A stretch of 41,668 bases of DNA, from contig UQRS01000005.1 of NCBI GenBank assembly GCA_900543525.1, forward strand, positions 1 through 41,668, written 5' to 3'. The notes below the pieces were generated by a model. It made no database searches. It was not told the origin of the DNA and saw only the letters and a list, made by a program, of their open reading frames with translations. Both the position numbers and the translations under genes were made by a program. Position 1 is the stretch's first letter; every line of letters begins with the position of its first letter. This document shows, piece after piece, positions 7,763 to 15,818 of the stretch. The stretch is from an uncultured Oscillospiraceae bacterium (lineage in GTDB: Bacteria > Bacillota > Clostridia > Oscillospirales > Acutalibacteraceae).

Positions 7763-9517
7763 ATGGCGAAAAATGTGATACACGGCATCAACGGCCCGGT
7801 CGTAACGGTTGCCGATACCAAGGATTTCTCCATGCAGGAGATGGTTTATGTCGGCCGGGAGAAGCTGGTGGGCGAGGTGATCGGCGTCTCGGAGGATTCG
7901 ACCATCATCCAGGTGTATGAGACCACGACAGGCCTTCTGCCGGGGGAAGAGGTTATCGGCACCGGGCAGCCGATGTCGGTTACCCTCGGCCCGGGAATCT
8001 TAACCAACATATTTGACGGCATTCAGCGTCCTCTGCGGAAAATCGCGGAGAGCGACGGCGCCTTCATCGGCCGCGGCAGCGCGGTGGACGCGCTGGATAC
8101 CTCCCACCTGTGGCACGTCACGGTCAAGGTGAAGGAGGGGGATGTTCTGCACGGCGGCGACATTTACGCCGAGTGCCCCGAAACCGAAAGCATCGTCCAC
8201 AAATGCATGGTGCCTCCCGGTGTTTCGGGAAAGGTTACCTTTGTTACCAAGGACGGGAATTATGCGGTAAACGACCGCATTTGCGAGCTGCTGGATGAAA
8301 AGGGCAATCGGATTCCGCTGACCCTTTGTCAGAAGTGGCCGATCCGTACCCCGCGGCCGATCTCCGGCCGGCTGCCCTGCACCATTCCGCTGATTACCGG
8401 ACAGCGGGTCATTGACTCGATCCTGCCGCTGGCCAAGGGCGGAACGGCTGCCATTCCGGGCGGCTTCGGTACGGGAAAAACCATGACCCAGCACCAGCTG
8501 GCCAAGTGGTGCAACGCTGATATTATCATTTACGTCGGCTGCGGCGAACGCGGAAACGAGATGACGCAGGTTCTGGATGAATTTGGAGAGCTGATCGACC
8601 CGCGCTCGGGACGTAAGCTGACCGACCGCACCGTGCTGATCGCCAACACCTCCAACATGCCGGTTGCCGCGCGTGAGGCTTCGATCTACACCGGCATCAC
8701 GCTGGCGGAGTATTACCGCGACATGGGCTACGACGTCGCCATGATGGCCGATTCCACCTCCCGCTGGGCGGAGGCGCTGCGCGAAATCTCCGGCCGGTTG
8801 GAGGAAATGCCGGCGGAGGAAGGCTTCCCGGCCTATCTGCCCTCCCGTTTGTCGGCGTTTTACGAGCGCGCCGGCCGGGTGAAGGCCCTCTGCGGAGCGG
8901 AAGGGTCGGTCACCGTTATCGGGGCCGTATCGCCGCAGGGCGCAGACTTCTCCGAGCCGGTGACCCAGAATACCAAGCGGTTTACCCGCGTTTTCTGGGC
9001 GCTGGATAAATCGCTGGCCTATGCCCGGCATTATCCGGCCATCAATTGGACGACCAGCTACAGTGAATATGACATCGACCTCACCCGCTATTATGAGGAG
9101 AATGTCGACCCCGAGTTTATGCATGACCGCAGCCGCATCCTCGCCCTTCTGCGGGAGGAAAGCTCGCTGATGGAGATTGTCAAGCTGATCGGCGCCGACG
9201 TCCTCCCGGATGATCAGAAGCTGGTCATCGACATCGCGCGGGTGATTCGGGTCGGATTTTTGCAGCAGAACGCCTATCACGCGGACGATACCTATGTTCC
9301 GCTGCGCAAGCAGTTCTTGATGATGCAGGTGATTCTCCACCTTTACGACCGCGCGAAGGCGCTGACGCTGAAAGGTGTTCCCGCCTCCCGCATCAGCGAG
9401 ACGGGGCTGTATGACAAGCTGATCAAAATCAAGTACGATATCCCGAACAACCGGCTGGAAATGTTCGACGAGTATATGAAGGAAATCGACGAAACCATCA
9501 ACGGTATTTCAGCTTAA
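7763..9517 (+). CDS. ntpA: V-type ATPase catalytic subunit A
   Basis: 584 residues, the normal length. It carries the beta-barrel N-terminus (residues about 1-70), the bulge domain special to A subunits (about 110-190), the Walker A loop GGFGTGKT at 233-240, the GCGERGNEM segment with the catalytic glutamate, and DSTSRWAEALREISGRLEEM. It hydrolyses or makes ATP in the A3B3 head. AAAGGA ahead of ATG 7763 supports the start. Subunit B follows after 52 bases. All expected catalytic motifs are intact. Confidence 0.98.
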   Translation: MAKNVIHGINGPVVTVADTKDFSMQEMVYVGREKLVGEVIGVSEDSTIIQVYETTTGLLPGEEVIGTGQPMSVTLGPGILTNIFDGIQRPLRKIAESDGAFIGRGSAVDALDTSHLWHVTVKVKEGDVLHGGDIYAECPETESIVHKCMVPPGVSGKVTFVTKDGNYAVNDRICELLDEKGNRIPLTLCQKWPIRTPRPISGRLPCTIPLITGQRVIDSILPLAKGGTAAIPGGFGTGKTMTQHQLAKWCNADIIIYVGCGERGNEMTQVLDEFGELIDPRSGRKLTDRTVLIANTSNMPVAAREASIYTGITLAEYYRDMGYDVAMMADSTSRWAEALREISGRLEEMPAEEGFPAYLPSRLSAFYERAGRVKALCGAEGSVTVIGAVSPQGADFSEPVTQNTKRFTRVFWALDKSLAYARHYPAINWTTSYSEYDIDLTRYYEENVDPEFMHDRSRILALLREESSLMEIVKLIGADVLPDDQKLVIDIARVIRVGFLQQNAYHADDTYVPLRKQFLMMQVILHLYDRAKALTLKGVPASRISETGLYDKLIKIKYDIPNNRLEMFDEYMKEIDETINGISA

Positions 9518-9569
9518 GAGATTGCCGGCCTTGACCGCCGGTTTCCGATGTATGGGAGTGAGACAGAAG

Positions 9570-10952
9570 ATGATTATTGAATATTCCGGCCTGAATGAGA
9601 TTTCGGGGTCCCTGGTTGTGCTGGACGGCGTGCAGGGCGCCTCGTATGAAGAGATGGTCGAGCTGCGGTTTGCCGACGGCAGTTCCCGCAGCGGCCGTAT
9701 TATCCAGATCGACGGCGAACGTGTGGTTGTCCAGGTTTTTGAAGGGACGAACGGCATCGCGCTGAACAACACCCGAATGGTGATGACCGGACACCCAATG
9801 GAGCTGCCCCTGTCCGGGGAGATTCTCGGCCGCGTGTTCGACGGCGTCGGACGGCCGATCGACGGTCTGGGCAGCATTTTTCCGGAGGAGTACCGCGATG
9901 TCAACGGCATGCCGATCAATCCGGTCTCCCGCGTGTATCCGCGAAACTTTATCTCGACCGGCATTTCTTCTATCGACGCGCTGTCCACCCTGATCCGTGG
10001 ACAGAAGCTGCCGATTTTCTCCGGTTCAGGTATGAAGCATAACGAGCTGGCGGTGCAGATCGTCCGTCAGGCGCAGATTACCGGCGACGACTCGGGAGAC
10101 TTTGCCATCGTTTTTGCCGCCATGGGCGTTAAAAACGACGTCGCGGATTATTTCCGTCGCTCGTTTGAGTCGAGCGGCGTGCTCGAGCGAGTGGTCATGT
10201 TCCTCAACCTCTCCAACGACCCGATCATCGAGCGTACCATCACGCCGCGCTGCGCCCTGACTGCGGCGGAATATCTGGCCTTTGAAAAGGGCATGAACAT
10301 CCTGGTCGTGATGACCGACATGACCTCCTACAGTGAGGCGCTGCGCGAGTTCTCCTCCTCCAAGGGGGAGATTCCGGGAAGAAAGGGATACCCCGGCTAT
10401 CTTTACTCCGATCTGGCGTCGCTGTACGAGCGCGCCGGCATGATCAAGGGAAAGAAGGGTTCGGTGACCCAGCTTCCGATTCTGACCATGCCCAACGACG
10501 ACATTACCCATCCGGTTCCCGACCTGACCGGCTATATCACCGAGGGGCAGATTGTGCTTGATCGCGCACTGGACGGCGTTGGCGTTTATCCGCCGGTCAG
10601 CGTGCTGCCTTCTCTTTCGCGTTTGATGAAGGACGGCATCGGCGAAGGCTATACGAGAGAGGATCACGCCATGCTCTCGAACCAGCTTTTTGCCGCCTAT
10701 GCCAAGGTGCAGGACGCGCGCGCGCTGGCTTCGGTTATCGGTGAGGATGAGCTGTCCGGCGTCGACAAGCAGTATATCGCTTTCGGCCGGGCATTTGAAA
10801 ATCAGTTTTTGACCCAGGGCTTTACCGAAAACCGCTCGATTGATCAGACGCTCGACCTCGGATGGAGGCTGCTGTCTCTCCTGCCGAGGGAGGAACTGGA
10901 TCGTGTGGACGACGCCCATTTGGAAAAATACTACAAGCCGGAGCAGGCTTAA
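9570..10952 (+). CDS. ntpB: V-type ATPase non-catalytic subunit B
   Basis: 460 residues from ATG 9570, eight bases or so after GGGAGTGAG (9554-9562); a longer in-frame opening upstream lacks a ribosome binding site. Homology with subunit A is visible (SYSEALREFSSSKGEIPGRK, DLASLYERAGMIKG), but the P-loop position reads GSGMKHNELA, lacking the Walker lysine, as is normal for the regulatory B subunit. It alternates with A in the hexameric head. Ends 34 bases before subunit D. Confidence 0.97.
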   Translation: MIIEYSGLNEISGSLVVLDGVQGASYEEMVELRFADGSSRSGRIIQIDGERVVVQVFEGTNGIALNNTRMVMTGHPMELPLSGEILGRVFDGVGRPIDGLGSIFPEEYRDVNGMPINPVSRVYPRNFISTGISSIDALSTLIRGQKLPIFSGSGMKHNELAVQIVRQAQITGDDSGDFAIVFAAMGVKNDVADYFRRSFESSGVLERVVMFLNLSNDPIIERTITPRCALTAAEYLAFEKGMNILVVMTDMTSYSEALREFSSSKGEIPGRKGYPGYLYSDLASLYERAGMIKGKKGSVTQLPILTMPNDDITHPVPDLTGYITEGQIVLDRALDGVGVYPPVSVLPSLSRLMKDGIGEGYTREDHAMLSNQLFAAYAKVQDARALASVIGEDELSGVDKQYIAFGRAFENQFLTQGFTENRSIDQTLDLGWRLLSLLPREELDRVDDAHLEKYYKPEQA

Positions 10953-10986
10953 AATACTTTCGGCCAGGCAGGGGAGGTGAGCGGCC

Positions 10987-11595
10987 ATGGCAGAGCAGGT
11001 CTTTCCAACCAAAGGCAATCTGATCAAAATTAAAAAATCGCTGGATCTCGCACGGACCGGCTTCGATCTTCTGGACCGCAAGCGCAACATCCTGGTGCGG
11101 GAGACGATGGCTCTCATCGACAAGGCGGAGGAGATTCAGTCTCAGATCAACACAACTTACAGGGAGGCTTACCGCGCCTTGCAGGAGGCGAACATCACCC
11201 TCGGCATTGTGGACGATGTTGCCGTCTCCATCCCGGAGGAGGATAGCGTCGAGATCACCTATCGCAGCGTTATGGGGGTGGAGATTCCGACCGTTACGAT
11301 TCATCCGCAGCCGCTCAAAAACCATTTTGGCTTTCGCCGCACCAATGTCAAGCTGGATGAAGCCTACCTCAAATTTGACGACGTCAAGCGGTTGACCGCC
11401 TCTCTGGCGGAGATTGAGAACAGCGTTTACCGGCTGGCGCAGGGCATACGAAAAACCCAGAAGCGCGCCAACGCGCTCAAGAATATCATTATTCCGCGTT
11501 TCGACGAGCAGGTGCGCTTTATCACCTCCGCGCTGGAGGAAAAGGAGCGCGAGGAATTCTCCCGGCTTAAAGTGATCAAGAAAAATATTGAATAG
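10987..11595 (+). CDS. ntpD: V-type ATPase subunit D (central shaft)
   Basis: 202 residues with GGGGAGGTGAG just ahead of ATG 10987. The protein has the paired long N- and C-terminal helices of subunit D, beginning FPTKGNLIKIKKSLDLARTG and ending in a charged helix with KRANALKNIIIPRFDEQVRF. These form the antiparallel coiled coil that turns inside the A3B3 head. It is the last gene of the operon and is followed by a strong terminator at 11599-11630. Confidence 0.97.
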   Translation: MAEQVFPTKGNLIKIKKSLDLARTGFDLLDRKRNILVRETMALIDKAEEIQSQINTTYREAYRALQEANITLGIVDDVAVSIPEEDSVEITYRSVMGVEIPTVTIHPQPLKNHFGFRRTNVKLDEAYLKFDDVKRLTASLAEIENSVYRLAQGIRKTQKRANALKNIIIPRFDEQVRFITSALEEKEREEFSRLKVIKKNIE

Positions 11596-11598
11596 CAG

Positions 11599-11630
11599 CA
11601 AAAACCTCCGCCCCAAACCGGAGGTTTTTG
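11599..11630 (+). terminator. Terminator of the V-ATPase operon
   Basis: CAAAAACCTCCG (11599-11610) pairs perfectly with CGGAGGTTTTTG (11619-11630) around an 8-base loop. The 12-bp stem with a T run in its 3' arm, four bases after the stop codon, is a clear intrinsic terminator. Confidence 0.93.
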
Positions 11631-11805
11631 TATTCTGCAAGGCCTTTTCAAAAACCGCCGCCAAAGCAGGGGGAATGTGTCTCTTTGAGGGCGGGCAGGC
11701 CTTTGTCGCCCTGTATTCCGGCCGCCGGAAAAACTTAAAAGGCGGAGGATTTTCATCGGAATTTTATCTTTTACAAAGAGCAAAGAAAAAATATCCGGCT
11801 TTTTA

Positions 11806-11834
11806 TTGCTAATTTTCCGTTTCTGTTATACAAT
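11806..11834 (+). promoter_or_regulatory. Promoter of the binding lipoprotein gene
   Basis: TTGCTA (11806-11811), a 17-base spacer and TACAAT (11829-11834) in an AT-rich island. A start near 11841 leaves a leader of about 100 bases. Confidence 0.65.
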
Positions 11835-11943
11835 ATTAGGAGCGTCAGACTCGACCTGGGAGAAATGAACCGCACGGCTTTGCGGCCTGCTGCGCCTTTT
11901 TTCTCTGTCGGAGATTAAAAGTATAAATGGAGGAGGGAGCTTC

Positions 11944-13614
11944 ATGGGAAAGAAAAACACGCTTGTTTTGCTGCTGATCTGCCTGATCTGCCTTTGCACC
12001 GCATGCAGCGCCGCGCCCGTGGAGCCAGATACCTCCGTTTCCTCTGCGGCGGAGGGGGAGGCTTCTCCAACCACCGGGACGGTGTCTCTGGCCTTCAGCA
12101 GCACCGATTCACTGGATCCGTACACCGCCGTTACCAAGTATAACAAGGAGCTGTGCGAGTTGCTGTACGACTCTCTCATCACGCTGGACGAGAATTTCAG
12201 CCCGGTGTACCGGCTGGCCTCCTCCGTGACGCTCGCGGGCAAAAACTGCACCGTGGTGCTGGCTGACGCCAGATTTTCGGACGGCAGCACCGTCACGGCA
12301 GAGGATGTCGTCTACTCCCTGCAGAAGGCGAAAAAATCCGAGACCCGCTATGCGACCCAGCTGGCCGGCGTCTCTTCCTGCAGCGCCTCGGGAGCGAAAA
12401 CGGTGGAGATCACACTCTCCAAATCCGATCCCTATTTTACAAACCTGCTGGATTTTCCCATCCTGAAAAAGGGAAGCGACGAGCTGAAAAACCAGGATGG
12501 CAAGGTTCTTCCGCCGATCGGCGGCGGCCGGTATATCTATCAGGCGGACAGCATGCTTCTGGCCGCCAACCCCACCTATCGCGGCGGCGCGCTTTCACTC
12601 GAAACCATCCAGCTGGTAGAAACGCCGGACGACGAGGCCTTGTCCCATAATATTGAGGTCGGAAACATCAGCATAAGCTATTCCGATCTCAGCAGCAACA
12701 CGCCGCTTCGCATGACCGGTAAGAATTTGTCGGTGGGACTGAATAACCTGGTCTATCTCGGCATAAATTTTGGAAACGGCTACCTCAGCGAGCCGCGCTT
12801 CCGGCAGGCTGTCAGCCTTGCAGTCGACCGGCAGAAAATCGCCGCCTCGGCCTATATCGGCTATGCTGCGGCGGCAAACGGGCCTTTTCCGTCCTCCTGG
12901 AAGGAGGCGGCCGGCCTTCAAACCATGTCATCCACACCGGAAATTTCCAGAGCGGTTGCGCTTTTGGAAGAAATCGGTTATAATACAAAGGATGGGGACG
13001 GCTATCGTCTGAACGCCGGCGGCCGGCGTATTACGCTGACCCTCCTCTGCAATCTGGACAACACCGCCCGAACGGCCGCCGCCGAGCTGCTGAAGGAACA
13101 GCTTGCCGCCGTCGGGATTGAGCTGTCGGTTCGCACCGTGAACTGGAACGCCTATCTCTCCGAGCTGTCTTCCGGTTCCTTCGACCTCTATATCGGGGAG
13201 GTTAAATTGCAGGGCAATATGGATCTTTCCGCCCTGGTGACCGAAAAGAGCGGCGCCTGCTTCGGCTATATCAAAACGCCGAGGCAAACGGCCTCTTCCA
13301 CTTCGTCCGCCTCGTCCGCCTCGGCCGTTTCGGCCGTTTCGGCCGTTTCGGCTTCCTCCGGGAGCAGCGCGGCCTCCCTTACAGATGAAAACGTCCCGTA
13401 CGTGACCGTTTCGGCCTACGACATTGTCAACGATATGTATAAGGGAGAGGCGACTCTGGCCGACGTGCTGGCGGCCTTTAACTCCGAGCTGCCGGTGATT
13501 CCGCTATGTCACCGCGCGGGACAGCTTGCTTATTCCTCCCGCATTCGGTCGACCCTGACCCCGACGGTCAGCGACCTGTTTTCCGGGATTGAAACCATCG
13601 CTTTTGGCGAGTAA
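11944..13614 (+). CDS. Oligopeptide/nickel-type ABC transporter substrate-binding lipoprotein (SBP_bac_5)
   Basis: 556 residues with a lipoprotein signal: basic MGKK, a hydrophobic run to residue 20, and Cys21 in CTAC. The -3 residue is Cys rather than the usual Leu. The mature protein follows the family 5 solute-binding fold: SLDPYTAVTKYNKELCELLY near the start, DGSTVTAEDVVYSLQKA, and FRQAVSLAVDRQKIAA. A Ser/Ala/Val low-complexity insert (residues about 450-475) comes from a 9-bp tandem repeat. No permease or ATPase gene is next to it, so it is an orphan binding protein, perhaps sharing a transporter encoded elsewhere or acting in sensing. Substrate cannot be read from the sequence. Confidence 0.88.
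   Translation: MGKKNTLVLLLICLICLCTACSAAPVEPDTSVSSAAEGEASPTTGTVSLAFSSTDSLDPYTAVTKYNKELCELLYDSLITLDENFSPVYRLASSVTLAGKNCTVVLADARFSDGSTVTAEDVVYSLQKAKKSETRYATQLAGVSSCSASGAKTVEITLSKSDPYFTNLLDFPILKKGSDELKNQDGKVLPPIGGGRYIYQADSMLLAANPTYRGGALSLETIQLVETPDDEALSHNIEVGNISISYSDLSSNTPLRMTGKNLSVGLNNLVYLGINFGNGYLSEPRFRQAVSLAVDRQKIAASAYIGYAAAANGPFPSSWKEAAGLQTMSSTPEISRAVALLEEIGYNTKDGDGYRLNAGGRRITLTLLCNLDNTARTAAAELLKEQLAAVGIELSVRTVNWNAYLSELSSGSFDLYIGEVKLQGNMDLSALVTEKSGACFGYIKTPRQTASSTSSASSASAVSAVSAVSASSGSSAASLTDENVPYVTVSAYDIVNDMYKGEATLADVLAAFNSELPVIPLCHRAGQLAYSSRIRSTLTPTVSDLFSGIETIAFGE
13303..13356 (+). repeat. 9-bp tandem repeat inside the lipoprotein gene
   Basis: Six consecutive 9-base units: TCGTCCGCC twice (13303-13320), TCGGCCGTT three times (13321-13347), then the variant TCGGCTTCC. 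Each unit adds three residues in frame (Ser-Ser/Ala-Ala/Val), so copy-number change would alter length without breaking the protein. Confidence 0.95.
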
Positions 13615-13641
13615 TACAGTTTTTTAAAAGGAGGATTCCTC

Positions 13642-13989
13642 ATGTTCACAAAAGAAACGCGCACAGGGCAGATTTATGTTTCCAATGAGTATTTTTCCAA
13701 ATTGATCGGTGCCGCCGTCTCCTCCTGCTACGGAGTGGCCGGCATGGTGCCTCACGGCAAGCAGAGAGTGTGGGACCTGTTTGGGAAAAGGCGGCTGGAC
13801 AAGGGGGTCATCGTCCGCGGCGGTATGCAGTCGGTCGACGTTGATCTGCATATCCAGGTGACCTACGGTGTCAACATCAGCGCGATTTCGGACAGCATCA
13901 TCAATAAGGTCAAGTTCACGGTTGAACAGGCCACCGGGATCATTGTCAATAAGGTGACCATCCGCATCGACGGCATCAAAACCGAATAA
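13642..13989 (+). CDS. Asp23/Gls24 family protein (YloU-like)
   Basis: 115 residues with AAAAGGAGG ahead of ATG 13642. The Asp23/Gls24 pattern is visible: GQIYVSNEYFSKLIGAAVSS at the start, a glycine-containing turn YGVAGM, then the strand VDLHIQVTYGVNI and a C-terminal VNKVTIRIDGI. Members are small cytoplasmic proteins, in some species recruited to the membrane and linked to envelope stress. The order asp23-DAK2-recG is the same as yloU-yloV near recG in Bacillus, which supports the call. It lies 27 bases after the lipoprotein gene and may share its transcript. Confidence 0.92.
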   Translation: MFTKETRTGQIYVSNEYFSKLIGAAVSSCYGVAGMVPHGKQRVWDLFGKRRLDKGVIVRGGMQSVDVDLHIQVTYGVNISAISDSIINKVKFTVEQATGIIVNKVTIRIDGIKTE

Positions 13990-14000
13990 TTTGAAAAAGG

Positions 14001-14040
14001 AAATTTCTCCGCCGCTCGATGTCGGAGGGCGGAGGAGTTT
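14001..14040 (+). terminator. Possible attenuating hairpin between asp23 and fakA
   Basis: AAATTTCTCCGCC (14001-14013) pairs with GGCGGAGGAGTTT (14028-14040), 11 of 13 positions, around a 14-base loop. The trailing T run is short, so it is at most a partial terminator. Confidence 0.4.
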
Positions 14041-14080
14041 GCGCGCCGTTTCGGTGCAGATAAAAGGAGTGTAGATGTAA

Positions 14081-15751
14081 ATGAAGATCAGCGGTAACGC
14101 ACTGCGTGACGCCATTATTTCGGGTGCGAACAACATCGCGAAGCATAAACAGGAGGTTGACGAGCTCAACGTCTTCCCGGTTCCGGACGGAGATACCGGC
14201 ACCAACATGTCGATGAGCATCGGCAACGCCTCCAGAGAGCTTGCCCGTTTGCAGGACAAAACGGTGGCAGAGGTCTCCTCCACCGCGGCATCGGCTTTGC
14301 TGCGCGGCGCCAGAGGAAACTCCGGCGTTATCCTCTCCCTGCTTTTCCGCGGCATCGCGCAGGGATTTAAGGGCGCGGACGAGGCCGACGGTGCCAATGT
14401 CGCCGCCGCGCTGCGGGCCGGCGTTACCGCCGCTTATAAGGCTGTTATGAAGCCGACCGAAGGCACCATTCTGACCGTTGCTCGCATGGCCGCCGAAAAG
14501 GCGGAGGCCTCCGCCGCCGAGGGTAAAGACGCGGTCGAGGTTTTCGGAGATGCCATCGAGGCAGCCAAGGTCGCCCTCGATCAGACGCCCGAAATGCTTC
14601 CGGTTCTGAAAAAAGCCGGCGTGGTTGACGCGGGCGGACGCGGCCTTGTCGTCGTGTTTGAGGGAATGTACTCGGTCTTTAAGGACAACATCATGATTAC
14701 TCCGGCCGACGCGCCTGCGGCCGCTCCGGCGCCTGCAGCAGCGCCCAAAAGCGCCGTCGCGGAGTATGAGGGAGATATTACCTTTACCTACTGCACCGAA
14801 TTTATTGTAAAGCGCGGCGCGGCTGAAACCGACCCGCTGCGCCTGCGCGCCTATCTGGAGACGATCGGCGACTGCGTAGTGGTGGTCGACGACGCGAAGA
14901 TTATCAAGGTTCACGTCCACACCGACCATCCGGGCAAGGCGCTGGAGAAAGGGCTGGAATTCGGCCAGCTCGTCAACTTGAAGATTGAGAACATGCGGGA
15001 TCAGAATGAGCGCGCCAAGCACGACGCAGAGCAGGCTGCGACGCCGGTGCAGACTCCCTCCGGCGAGAGCTATACTCCCGCCCCGATCGAGAAGCCGGTG
15101 GGCTTTGTCTCGGTCGCAGTGGGCGAGGGGATAGAGGAGCTGTTCCGCGACCTCGGCGCAGATCAGATCGTCAGCGGGGGGCAGACCATGAATCCCAGCA
15201 CCGACGATATTCTCCGCGCGATCGAGCTCACCCCGGCCGAGACGGTTTTTGTCCTTCCGAACAACAAGAACATCATCATGGCGGCAGAGCAGGCCATTCC
15301 GCTCAGCAGCCGCAAGGTGATCGTGCTGCATACCCGCACCATCCCGATGGGCATCTCGGCCATGCTGGCGTATGAGCCGTCGGTCGAGACCGATCAGAAC
15401 GCCATTAACATGGGCCGAGCCGCAAAAGCGGTTGGAACCGGGCAGATCACCTTTGCCGCTCGGGATTCCAACTATGACGGGCACAAGATTAAAAAAGGCG
15501 AGCTTCTGGCGCTCAAAAACGGCAAGGTCGCCTTTACCGAAACCAACTTAACCAAAGCGCTGGTCAAGCTGACCCGCGAACTTTGCACCAAGGACACCGC
15601 TTTCATCACTCTTCTCTACGGCGAGGATGTTACGGAGGAGCAGGCGGAGGAGGCTCGCAGCGCCCTTGCCGCCAAGCTGAGTGACGAAGTGGAAATCAAC
15701 ATGCTGCGCGGCGGACAGCCGGTCTATTATTTCATCATTTCGGTTGAATAA
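14081..15751 (+). CDS. fakA: DAK2-domain fatty acid kinase subunit (FakA/YloV-like)
   Basis: 556 residues, the usual length. The N-terminal DhaL/DAK2 domain (about 1-200) carries the nucleotide and magnesium motif VFPVPDGDTGTNM and the glycine loop LLRGARGNSGVILS. A Pro/Ala-rich linker (about 208-222) joins it to a middle and C-terminal part, with SGGQTMNPSTDDIL near residue 370. FakA phosphorylates fatty acids held by a DegV-type FakB protein so they can enter phospholipid synthesis; that role is known for staphylococcal homologues and inferred here. AAAAGGAGTG precedes the ATG. It sits between asp23 and recG as in other Firmicutes. Confidence 0.9.
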   Translation: MKISGNALRDAIISGANNIAKHKQEVDELNVFPVPDGDTGTNMSMSIGNASRELARLQDKTVAEVSSTAASALLRGARGNSGVILSLLFRGIAQGFKGADEADGANVAAALRAGVTAAYKAVMKPTEGTILTVARMAAEKAEASAAEGKDAVEVFGDAIEAAKVALDQTPEMLPVLKKAGVVDAGGRGLVVVFEGMYSVFKDNIMITPADAPAAAPAPAAAPKSAVAEYEGDITFTYCTEFIVKRGAAETDPLRLRAYLETIGDCVVVVDDAKIIKVHVHTDHPGKALEKGLEFGQLVNLKIENMRDQNERAKHDAEQAATPVQTPSGESYTPAPIEKPVGFVSVAVGEGIEELFRDLGADQIVSGGQTMNPSTDDILRAIELTPAETVFVLPNNKNIIMAAEQAIPLSSRKVIVLHTRTIPMGISAMLAYEPSVETDQNAINMGRAAKAVGTGQITFAARDSNYDGHKIKKGELLALKNGKVAFTETNLTKALVKLTRELCTKDTAFITLLYGEDVTEEQAEEARSALAAKLSDEVEINMLRGGQPVYYFIISVE

Positions 15752-15818
15752 AAAACGGGAGGACGGACGGCGGAGCTTTGCCGGCCGTTCTCACCCCTTC
15801 TTTTGCGAAAGGATGGTC

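Larger units (their letters stand above)
11596..11943 (+). other. Intergenic region between V-ATPase and lipoprotein genes
   Basis: 348 bases holding the operon terminator at 11599-11630 and the promoter at 11806-11834. The 170 bases between them show no gene I can support. The ribosome binding site GGAGGAGGGAG lies just before the ATG at 11944. Confidence 0.7.

Noticed and set aside
13303..13356. CRISPR-like array
   Set aside because: The units are contiguous 9-mers without spacers and lie inside a coding frame.
13976..15484. Long minus-strand open frame opposite the fakA gene (similar long frames oppose the V-ATPase, tgt and scfB genes and, on the plus strand, lysA, lon and queA)
   Set aside because: They mirror real genes with recognised domains, and their products are rich in His/Arg/Gln with no motif. 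GC-rich codon use in the true frame removes stops from the opposite strand.
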